Assembly (NCBI RefSeq): GCF_024758725.1
Contig: NZ_CP096972.1
Location: 850,001 to 914,000 of the forward strand
DNA: 64,000 nt
Reading direction: 5' to 3'
From: Sphingomonas sp. SUN039
GTDB lineage: Bacteria; Pseudomonadota; Alphaproteobacteria; Sphingomonadales; Sphingomonadaceae
Shown: positions 55,700-64,000 of the stretch, in pieces
Layout of the letters: the number at the start of each line of letters is the position of its first letter
Position numbering within the stretch: the first letter of the stretch is position 1
Notes under the pieces: model-generated
What the model saw: only the letters and a program-made list of their open reading frames with translations
The model's database searches: none
What the model was told of the DNA's origin: nothing
Translations under genes and position numbers: made by a program

Positions 55700-56848
55700 T
55701 CATCCCGCCACAAGCTTGGTCAGCGCGTCGAGAAAATGCTGCTGCATGCCCGTCGGCCGCCACCCGATGCGCGTCGTCGTCCCGATGGTCCGGCGCAGCG
55801 CAGCCGGCGGGTCGCCGATTTGGGTCAACCAGCCCGCCTCCAGCTCGACCGCGATCTGGTCGGGCGACAACAGGGTCAGGAAATCGCTGTCGAGCAGGAT
55901 CTGGCGGATGGTGATTACCGATCCGCATTCGACCGGCACTGGGGGCAGGGGGACATGCTCCCGCTCGAACATGCGCTCCCACAACAGGCGCAATGGGGTT
56001 CCCGGTGCGGAGATCGTCCAAGGGTAGGCGGCGAGAAGCCCGGGCGTCACGTCATCCGTCTTTGCCAACGGGTGCCCCGACCGCGCGATCACGACCGGCT
56101 GATCCTCGAACAGCGGCACTTGGCTTACGTCATCGCCCGGTGACGGCGCGCGCAGGGCACCGATCAGCAGGTCGATCTCGCCGTCGCGCAGCGGCTCGAT
56201 CAGCTCGGCGTGCGACCCCTCGACAATGCGGATTTCGACATGGGGGTGCGTGCGGTGGAACGCCGTGACCGCTGCGGGCAGCAGGCGTGCACGTGATAAT
56301 GGCATGGCACCGATCGTGATCCGTCCGGTCTCCTGCCCGCGCAATGCCGCCACCTCGGACAGGCCCGCCACGAGTTCGGCCCGCGCCAGCCGGAATGCAC
56401 GCACCGTGCGTCGGCCCGCCTCGGTGAACGCAATCCCCTTGCCGCGCCGCTCGACCAGCAGGCGGCGCAGGCCGATCGACAGGTCGGCGACGGCACGGTG
56501 CAAGGTCGGTTGCGACAGGCCGGTCGCCGCACTTGCCCCCGGATAGCTGCCCGCATCGGCCAGCGCGACCAGCGCGCGCATCTGGGCCATCGTCACGCGG
56601 GGCGACGCGATATGCGCCAGCGCCGCCTCGATCCGGGGGGCGAGCACCTGCACCGCTGCGGTGGCGACCATGCCGCCCGGGTGCCGTTCGAACAGCGGTT
56701 CGTCGAATTGCCGTTCGAGTTTGGCCAGTCCCTGCGTCAGGGCGGGCTGGGTCAGGCTCACCGCCTGTGCCGCCGCCGACAGGCTGCCGAGCCTTGCGGT
56801 CGCCGCCAGAGCCGCAAGGTGGCGAAGGTTGAGCGCATCGGGCTGCAT
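55700..56848 (-). CDS. LysR-type regulator with two N-terminal HTH domains, probable regulator of the lig genes
   Basis: A 382-residue protein, about 80 longer than usual LysR regulators. Residues 5-65 form the normal LTTR helix-turn-helix (GSLSAAAQAVSLTQPALTQG). Residues about 88-150 form a second LTTR-like one (GSYPGASAATGLSQPTLHRA). The effector domain follows (GRITIGAMPLSRARLLPAAV). It is divergent from ligK-ligU-ligI with a 101-base gap, the classical position of a LysR activator, and also near ligJABC. A role like that of LigR, responding to a protocatechuate-derived ligand, is inferred. Confidence 0.85.
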   Translation of the reverse strand: MQPDALNLRHLAALAATARLGSLSAAAQAVSLTQPALTQGLAKLERQFDEPLFERHPGGMVATAAVQVLAPRIEAALAHIASPRVTMAQMRALVALADAGSYPGASAATGLSQPTLHRAVADLSIGLRRLLVERRGKGIAFTEAGRRTVRAFRLARAELVAGLSEVAALRGQETGRITIGAMPLSRARLLPAAVTAFHRTHPHVEIRIVEGSHAELIEPLRDGEIDLLIGALRAPSPGDDVSQVPLFEDQPVVIARSGHPLAKTDDVTPGLLAAYPWTISAPGTPLRLLWERMFEREHVPLPPVPVECGSVITIRQILLDSDFLTLLSPDQIAVELEAGWLTQIGDPPAALRRTIGTTTRIGWRPTGMQQHFLDALTKLVAG

Positions 56849-56880
56849 CCAACAGGATTAGTCCATTCTTATACCGGGGC

Positions 56881-56896
56881 GCAACTTCCGAATTGC
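56881..56896. promoter_or_regulatory. Candidate LysR-type operator upstream of ligK
   Basis: gcaacttccgaattgc, an imperfect dyad with GCAA/TTGC arms, lies in the 101-base gap between the LysR gene and ligK, 54 bases before the ligK start. This fits the position and size of LysR activator sites, but the exact consensus of this regulator is not known. Confidence 0.4.
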
Positions 56897-56949
56897 CGTT
56901 CCATGCGTTAGCTTGTTGAAGATGCGCTGCGTTCCAGAGAGGATCCGCC

Positions 56950-57616
56950 ATGTCGGGAATCGTCGTCCAGTCCATCGATCGTGCCGCGCCCGACGTGATC
57001 GATGCGCTCGCCTTATGCGGGGTTGCGACCGTCCATGAAGCGCAGGGCCGCACCGGATTGCTCGCTGCCTATATGCGCCCGATCTATAGCGGCGCCCGCA
57101 TTGCGGGGTCTGCCGTCACCATCTCCTCGCCCCCAGGCGACAACTGGATGGTCCATGTCGCGATCGAGCAGCTGCAAGCGGGCGACATCCTTGTCCTCGC
57201 CCCGACCAGTCCCTGCGAGGACGGCTATTTCGGCGACCTGCTCGCGACATCGGCTCAGGCGCGCGGCTGTCGCGGCCTCGTCATCGACGCCGGGGTCCGC
57301 GACCTGCGCGACCTGACCGAAATGGGCTTTCCGGTATGGTCGAAGGCGGTGTCGGCGCAGGGCACTATCAAGGCGACGCTGGGCTCGGTCAACATCCCCA
57401 TCGTCTGTGCGGGTGCCGCGATCCAGCCCGGCGATGTCATCATTGCCGATGACGACGGGGTCTGCGTAGTGCCCCGTGCCAATGCCGCCGATGTGCTGGC
57501 CAAGGCGCAGGCGCGCGAGGCCAATGAGGGCGACAAGCGGGCGCGGCTCGGCAGCGGCGAGCTCGGGCTAGATATGTACAAGATGCGGGAAAAGCTCGCC
57601 GAGATGGGCCTGAAAT

Positions 57617-57624
<8 letters not shown>
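56950..57624 (+). CDS. ligK: 4-carboxy-4-hydroxy-2-oxoadipate aldolase / oxaloacetate decarboxylase
   Basis: A 224-residue HMG/CHA aldolase of the RraA-like fold. A gagagga Shine-Dalgarno sequence precedes the start. The metal/substrate loop reads [28 protein letters not shown] with the usual Arg and Asp; [11 protein letters not shown] is at the N-terminus and [11 protein letters not shown] near the C-terminus. It cleaves the LigJ product to pyruvate and oxaloacetate. It overlaps ligU by eight bases. Confidence 0.94.
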
Positions 57625-59532
<1,908 letters not shown>

Positions 59533-59640
59533 CGCCGGAACAATCGCTGCTGCGCCCTTGGCGTCCGCGCGGGCCTCGGATAGAAGCAAAACATTGCTTG
59601 CTGTATTGCAAGCGTAACACAGTTGTGCCACGGAAGCAGC

Positions 59641-60303
59641 GTGACCGAAACAAATTCGTCTCCGACCGGCGATTTCGCCGCAATGCGCGCAGCCATGGTC
59701 GCAAGCCAGCTTCGCACCAATGCCGTCACCGATCTGGCGCTGCTCGATGCGCTGGGTCGTGTGCCGCGTGAAAAGTTCGTGCCTGCCGAGCGCGGCACGA
59801 CGGCCTATATTGATCGCGCGGTACCGCTCGGCGGGGGGCGTGCGCTCAACCCGCCGATGACGACGGCGCTGCTGCTCGATGCCGCCGAAATCGGACCCGA
59901 CAGCCGCGTCCTGATCGTCGGTGCAGCGACCGGCTATGCGCCGGCGTTGGCGGCCTCGATGGCTGCCGATGTGACCGGCGTGGAGAGCGATGCGGCGCTG
60001 GCGGCGCAGGCAAAATCCAACATATCTGGCGTCCGGCTGGTCGAAGGGCCGCTGGAAAACGGCGCGGCAGCGCATGCGCCTTATGACGCGATTGTGATCG
60101 ACGGCGCGGTCGAATTCGTGCCCGAGGCGCTGGTCGCGCAACTCGCTCTGACCGGACGGCTCACCGCCGCGATCCTCGAAAACGGCGTCGCGCACCTCGC
60201 TGTCGGTCGGCGTGGCGGCAGCGGGTTCGCGCTGTCGACGTTCGTCGATGCCGAATCCGTGGTGCTGCCGGGGTTCGTCCGCCCTCGTGAATTCGTTTTC
60301 TAG
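59641..60303 (+). CDS. Protein-L-isoaspartate O-methyltransferase-like protein
   Basis: A 220-residue methyltransferase from GTG at 59641 (ggaag just upstream). Motifs: VASQLRTNAVTD, VPREKFVP, ALNPPMTTALLLDAA and the SAM site VLIVGAATGYAPALAA. The Gly-rich loop is slightly changed from the usual GxGxG and some Pcm catalytic residues are not evident. This short alphaproteobacterial form precedes tolC-like genes widely, and its activity as a true repair enzyme is unproven. Confidence 0.82.
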   Translation: MTETNSSPTGDFAAMRAAMVASQLRTNAVTDLALLDALGRVPREKFVPAERGTTAYIDRAVPLGGGRALNPPMTTALLLDAAEIGPDSRVLIVGAATGYAPALAASMAADVTGVESDAALAAQAKSNISGVRLVEGPLENGAAAHAPYDAIVIDGAVEFVPEALVAQLALTGRLTAAILENGVAHLAVGRRGGSGFALSTFVDAESVVLPGFVRPREFVF

Positions 60304-60322
60304 GTTGAAAGTTTCAGCAGTT

Positions 60323-61777
60323 ATGAGTCACCGCCGCCGTATCCTTGTCGCCCTGCTGGCCGTGACGACCGCATGCCCGCTGTCCGCAGAGACGCTGCGC
60401 GAGGCGCTGGTCAAGGCGTATCAGACCAATCCGACGATCACCGGCGCGCGCGCGGGGCAGCGCGCCACCGATGAGAGCGTGCCGATTGCCCGGTCGCGCG
60501 GACTGCCCGCTGTCAACACCACGGCGCAGTACAATGAGTTCCTCGAAACCGCCTCGAACAGCTTTACGTCGCCGCGTCGCCAGTTCTCGGCGGGACTGAC
60601 CTTGTCGGTGCCGATCTATCAGGGCGGGGCCGTCCGCAATTCCACGCTCGCCGCCGAAACCCGCGTCGCGGCGGGGCAGTCGGGGCTGCGCGATACCGAG
60701 CAAAGCGTGTTTTCACAGACTGTCGCTGCTTACATGAACGTGATCCGCGACTCGGCCATTGTCGCGCTCAACCGGAAACAAGTCGGGGTGTTGCGGACCA
60801 ATCTGGAGGCGACGCGCGACCGGTTCCAGATCGGCGACCTGACCCGCACCGATGTTGCCCAGTCCGAATCGCGGCTGGCGCTGGCGCAGGGCCAGCTCGA
60901 ACAGGCGCAATCGAATCTGATCGGCAGCAAGGAAAATTACATCCAGCTGGTCGGTACCGCACCGGTTGCGCTGGAGCCGCCGCCGCCGCTGCCGAACCTG
61001 CCGGGATCGGCAGATATGGCGGTCACGGTCGCGCTCGACGGCAATCCCGGTCTTGCCGCCGCGAAACAGCGGCGCGACGCGAGCGCCTTCGACGTCAAGA
61101 CGGCGCGCGCAGGCCGGTTGCCGAAACTTTCCGCCGTAGGGTCGGAGAATTACACCGACTACCTCGGTTCGCTCGGCAATCTCGGCACCGGCGCGACCGG
61201 GGTCAGCCAGACTTCGCGCAGCACCACCGTGGGCCTGCAAGCCTCGATCCCGATCTTTCAGGGCGGGCTTCCCGGCGCGCAAGTTCGGCAAGCGCAGGCA
61301 CTCGAATCGCAAGCGATCGAAACGGTGACCGCAACCGAGCGCAACATCGTGGCGCAGACGCGTTCGGCCTATGCGGCCTGGCAGGCGTCGAACCAGTTGA
61401 TCGCGTCGTCCGAGGCGGCGGTCGCGGCGAGTTCGCTGTCGCTGGAAGGTGTCCGTGCCGAGAACAGTGTCGGCACGCGCTCGATTCTCGACATCCTGAA
61501 CGCCGAGCAGGAACTGCTCAACGCGCAGACCAATCTCGTGGCGGCGCGGCGCAACGCCTATGTTGCGGGCTTCTCGCTGCTGGCGGCGATGGGCAAGGCA
61601 GGCGTGCAGGATCTGGGGCTCGACGGCGGGCCGCTCTACGATCCGCAGGTCAATTACCGTCGCGTCCGCCGCAGCGTCAACGACTGGGCGAGCGACCCCA
61701 AGCCCGCGCCGGTTGCCACCCGCACCGTTGACACAGTGGCGCAAACACCGGCATTGATCGGTCCAGCGGCCAATTAG
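60323..61777 (+). CDS. TolC-family outer-membrane efflux protein
   Basis: A 484-residue protein with a signal peptide (RRRILVALLAVTTACPLSAE). It has two homologous halves of beta strands and long coiled-coil helices: AYQTNPTITGARA, LTLSVPIYQGGAVR, and the second copy LQASIPIFQGGLPGAQVRQA, NSVGTRSILDILNAEQELLNAQ. It forms the outer-membrane duct for type I secretion or RND efflux. The gene lies 19 bases after the methyltransferase and 35 bases before popZ. Confidence 0.94.
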   Translation: MSHRRRILVALLAVTTACPLSAETLREALVKAYQTNPTITGARAGQRATDESVPIARSRGLPAVNTTAQYNEFLETASNSFTSPRRQFSAGLTLSVPIYQGGAVRNSTLAAETRVAAGQSGLRDTEQSVFSQTVAAYMNVIRDSAIVALNRKQVGVLRTNLEATRDRFQIGDLTRTDVAQSESRLALAQGQLEQAQSNLIGSKENYIQLVGTAPVALEPPPPLPNLPGSADMAVTVALDGNPGLAAAKQRRDASAFDVKTARAGRLPKLSAVGSENYTDYLGSLGNLGTGATGVSQTSRSTTVGLQASIPIFQGGLPGAQVRQAQALESQAIETVTATERNIVAQTRSAYAAWQASNQLIASSEAAVAASSLSLEGVRAENSVGTRSILDILNAEQELLNAQTNLVAARRNAYVAGFSLLAAMGKAGVQDLGLDGGPLYDPQVNYRRVRRSVNDWASDPKPAPVATRTVDTVAQTPALIGPAAN

Positions 61778-61812
61778 GCCGGGGGAAAGCAAGCTGTTTT
61801 AGGGGGTTGGCC

Positions 61813-62325
61813 ATGGCCGACGGACATGCAGAGCCATCGATGGAGGACATCCTCTCGTCGATCAAACGCATCATCGCCGAGGACAGCGAGGCCGCATTGT
61901 CGACACCTCGTGTTAAGCGATCGGTCGGCCTGTCGCCGCTGACCCGTCCCGAACCCGCCGACGAGATCGCGGAGGTTTCCGAGGAGGAAGAAGTGCTCGA
62001 ACTGACCGATCCGGTCGCTGTCGAGCCCGATCCCGAGCCCGAACCGATGGTGCTTGCCGTGAAACCCAAAGCAAAGGCCGAAGCCGTGCCCGCCGACCCG
62101 AAGCCGACATTGGTGTCGACCTCCACAGCCGAAGCGAGCCGCACATCGCTTGCCGCGCTGTCGGCGTTGATCGTCAAGCCTGAGATGACCGGCAGCGACA
62201 CGCTGGAGGGATTGGTCCGCGAAATGCTCAAGCCCATGCTCGCCGACTGGCTCGACGCGAAACTGCCCGAAATCGTTGAGCGTCAGGTCGCCCAGGAAAT
62301 CGCGCGGATTTCGGCGCGGGGTTGA
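61813..62325 (+). CDS. popZ: PopZ-like pole-organising protein (DUF2497)
   Basis: A 170-residue protein; ATG at 61813 has aggggg at 61801-61806. It shows the two conserved PopZ ends, N-terminal EPSMEDILSSIKRIIAED and C-terminal SDTLEGLVREMLKPMLADWL with a final helix through EIARIS. Between them is an acidic, Pro/Glu-rich disordered linker. PopZ forms a polar matrix that anchors centromere and cell-cycle proteins. The pcm-tolC-popZ-valS order is conserved in alphaproteobacteria. Confidence 0.9.
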   Translation: MADGHAEPSMEDILSSIKRIIAEDSEAALSTPRVKRSVGLSPLTRPEPADEIAEVSEEEEVLELTDPVAVEPDPEPEPMVLAVKPKAKAEAVPADPKPTLVSTSTAEASRTSLAALSALIVKPEMTGSDTLEGLVREMLKPMLADWLDAKLPEIVERQVAQEIARISARG

Positions 62326-62356
62326 ATAGCTGCGTTTGACGCCTAAGGTTGTCGTT

Positions 62357-62566
62357 ATGGCATCCCGCGCAACTACCATTCGTCCGAGCGACCTTCCCAC
62401 CAAGCGGGTGCGTGCGCCCGATGGGACGATCGTGCGGATGAAAGTCGTGCAGTCAGACAGTCCGACACTTGAGTACGACTTGCTGGCGGCGTTTCGTTCG
62501 AACGTCCGACGCATCAAGGCGCAACGAAAGAAGGCGGGTGCAGTCGCCGAATCCGCGGAGGCCTGA
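62357..62566 (+). CDS. Small protein upstream of zeta-like toxin, putative antitoxin
   Basis: A 69-residue basic protein starting MASRATTIRPSD, with aagg seven bases upstream. It has a helical C-terminus (YDLLAAFRSNVRRIKAQRKK). It overlaps the downstream zeta-family gene in another frame, which suggests a coupled toxin-antitoxin unit. It has no recognised domain. Confidence 0.6.
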   Translation: MASRATTIRPSDLPTKRVRAPDGTIVRMKVVQSDSPTLEYDLLAAFRSNVRRIKAQRKKAGAVAESAEA

Positions 62567-63164
62567 ACGGCCGATTTTCTGGATCGTCGGAGGTCCGAAC
62601 GGGAGCGGAAAAAGCTCGTTCTACAACCTCACGAATATCGAGGGATGGGGTGGATCTGTTTGGATCATCAATCCCGACCTCCTGACCGCAAAAATCGAAC
62701 AGAGCGAAGGTCTTTCGCTGATTGAGGCAAATCTCGCTGCTGTGCAGCGGGTCGAGAAATGGCTCGAATCGTCCATCGAAGCCTATCAGACCATCGGCGT
62801 GGAAACCGTTCTGTCGTCGCCGAAATATCGCCGTTTGGTCGACCTTGCCAAGGCGCGTGGCTTCGAAGTTCGCATGATTTATGCTGTACTCGATAGCGCA
62901 GAGCTACAGCTGGAGCGGATAAGGGTCCGCGTAGCGGAGGGTGGCCATGACGTGCCGCCGGACAAGGTGCGCGACCGACGGCTGCGGTCATTTGCCGAGT
63001 TCGCGTGGTTCGCCCGGCATGTAGATCGATGTTTCGTCTTCAACAATTCAGGTGGCGAACCCGAACTTGCGGCGATCAATGCGGGCGGGCAATTTGTCGT
63101 TCTCGAACCGCTGCCTGCTGACATGGCCGAGGTACTGGTGCGCGAAGGCATGGACCTCCGTTGA
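62538..63164 (+). CDS. Zeta-toxin-family P-loop kinase
   Basis: About 208 residues from GTG at 62538 (start uncertain). Walker A is GGPNGSGKSSF. Family features follow: WIINPDLLTAKI (Asp), GVETVLSSPKYRRLVDLAKA, RVAEGGHDVPPDKVRDR with the Gly-Gly-His turn, and CFVFNNSG. Zeta toxins phosphorylate UDP-N-acetylglucosamine or related nucleotide sugars and block wall synthesis. It sits between popZ and valS, which are otherwise adjacent in many relatives, so it looks like an insertion. Confidence 0.85.
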   Translation: MQSPNPRRPERPIFWIVGGPNGSGKSSFYNLTNIEGWGGSVWIINPDLLTAKIEQSEGLSLIEANLAAVQRVEKWLESSIEAYQTIGVETVLSSPKYRRLVDLAKARGFEVRMIYAVLDSAELQLERIRVRVAEGGHDVPPDKVRDRRLRSFAEFAWFARHVDRCFVFNNSGGEPELAAINAGGQFVVLEPLPADMAEVLVREGMDLR

Positions 63165-63212
63165 GAACGACCTTGGTTTTCTGATGCTCGCACGGCTAAA
63201 GCCGCGCCCGAC

Positions 63213-64000
63213 ATGACCGAACTCCCCAAAACCTTCGATCCCGCCGCTATCGAGGCGAAATGGTACGCGCATTGGGAGGAGAGCAACGCTTTCCGCCCCG
63301 AGCGGCCCGACGCGCCGCCGTTTACCATCGTGATGCCGCCGCCCAATGTCACGGGCAGCCTGCATATCGGCCATGCGCTCGACATCACCTTGCAGGATGT
63401 GCTCGTCCGCCACGCGCGGCTGTGCGGCAAGGACGCGCTGTGGGTTGCGGGAACCGACCATGCCGGCATCGCGACGCAAATGGTCGTCGAGCGGCAGATG
63501 ATGGAACGGCAGGACAAGCGCACCAATTATTCGCGCGACGATTTCGTCCAGAAAGTGTGGGACTGGAAGGCCGAGAGCGGCGGCACCATCACGCGCCAGC
63601 TCCGGCGGCTCGGCGCAAGCTGCGACTGGGCGAACGAACGCTTCACGATGGACGAGGGCTTTTCGAAGGCCGTCATCAAGGTGTTCGTCGATCTGTATAA
63701 CCAGGGTCTGCTCTATCGCGACAAGCGGCTGGTGAACTGGGATCCCGAGCTGAAGACCGCGATTTCCGATCTCGAGGTCGAGACGCGCGAAGTGCAGGGG
63801 CATATGTGGCACTTCAAATACCCGCTCGCGGGCGGTGAGACCTACACCTATGTCGAGCGCGACGCGGACGGGCAGGTCGTGTTTCAGGAAGAGCGCGACT
63901 ACATCTCGATCGCCACCACACGCCCCGAAACGATGCTCGGCGACGGCGCGGTCGCGGTCCACCCCGATGACGCGCGCTATGCGCCAATCGTCGGCAAGCT
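63213..64000 (+). CDS. valS: Valyl-tRNA synthetase (partial, N-terminal part)
   Basis: The first about 262 residues of a class I synthetase cut by the right window edge. It opens [20 protein letters not shown]. The HIGH motif is in [13 protein letters not shown], followed by [14 protein letters not shown] and [18 protein letters not shown]. The editing domain begins near [19 protein letters not shown]. The KMSKS part lies outside the window. Confidence 0.96.
   Translation, partial: MTELPKTFDPAAIEAKWYAHWEESNAFRPERPDAPPFTIVMPPPNVTGSLHIGHALDITLQDVLVRHARLCGKDALWVAGTDHAGIATQMVVERQMMERQDKRTNYSRDDFVQKVWDWKAESGGTITRQLRRLGASCDWANERFTMDEGFSKAVIKVFVDLYNQGLLYRDKRLVNWDPELKTAISDLEVETREVQGHMWHFKYPLAGGETYTYVERDADGQVVFQEERDYISIATTRPETMLGDGAVAVHPDDARYAPIVGK

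Overview
The window is a GC-rich, densely coded alphaproteobacterial chromosome segment, most likely from Sphingomonadales. The clues are the ligJABC / ligK-ligU-ligI protocatechuate 4,5-cleavage genes, a 402-residue ManD, a PopZ-type (DUF2497) gene in a pcm-tolC-popZ-valS order, and fold-back intergenic repeats. I recognise no prophage, insertion sequence, CRISPR array, rRNA or replication origin. There is one tRNA (Cys).

Layout. 1-3237: start of an XRE regulator, ruvX, class II DAHP synthase and a CcmI-like TPR protein. 3321-19370: the most unusual block, two convergent operons that look like a trans-envelope electron conduit. The plus operon encodes a FAD/NAD(P) oxidoreductase fused to two cyclic-nucleotide-binding domains and a four-cluster ferredoxin, a diheme cytochrome b, an FHA-TM-decaheme cytochrome and a CpdA-like phosphodiesterase. 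The minus operon encodes a pentaheme cytochrome, a lipoprotein with two GlcG/HbpS-like domains, an outer-membrane barrel and a secreted decaheme cytochrome with LVIVD repeats. A vapBC module sits where they meet. 19476-24635: an unknown gene pair, an aldehyde dehydrogenase, an acetolactate-synthase-like enzyme and a 2-hydroxyacid dehydrogenase. 24853-26367: cysS.

26415-41947 is a five-gene minus-strand operon: CHAT/TPR protein, CHASE2 adenylate/guanylate cyclase, FecR-domain protein, TpsB transporter and a 2616-residue TpsA exoprotein with 126-residue repeats. tRNA-Cys follows. 42429-47252 is a hexuronate cluster (gntR-uxaC-uxuB divergent from manD) with a UxuR/ExuR-like operator between them and two degenerate copies at its edges. 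47586-59532 is the 4-hydroxybenzoate/protocatechuate block: pobA with an amidohydrolase and an aldo/keto reductase, a dehydrogenase plus ligJABC, a Fic/antitoxin pair, a two-HTH LysR regulator, and ligK-ligU-ligI. 59641-64000: pcm-like methyltransferase, tolC-like, popZ, a zeta-toxin module and the start of valS.

How it may work together. pobA yields protocatechuate, and LigAB, LigC, LigI, LigU, LigJ and LigK take it to pyruvate and oxaloacetate. UxaC, UxuB and ManD take glucuronate to 2-keto-3-deoxygluconate. In the cytochrome block, domain content suggests NAD(P)H -> FAD -> FeS -> heme b -> periplasmic decaheme -> outer-membrane porin-cytochrome complex (or the reverse), with cyclic-nucleotide and phosphopeptide input. 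Electron direction and terminal partner cannot be read from the sequence. Many genes use GTG or TTG starts and four-base overlaps; starts given here were chosen from Shine-Dalgarno spacing, coupling and family N-termini.
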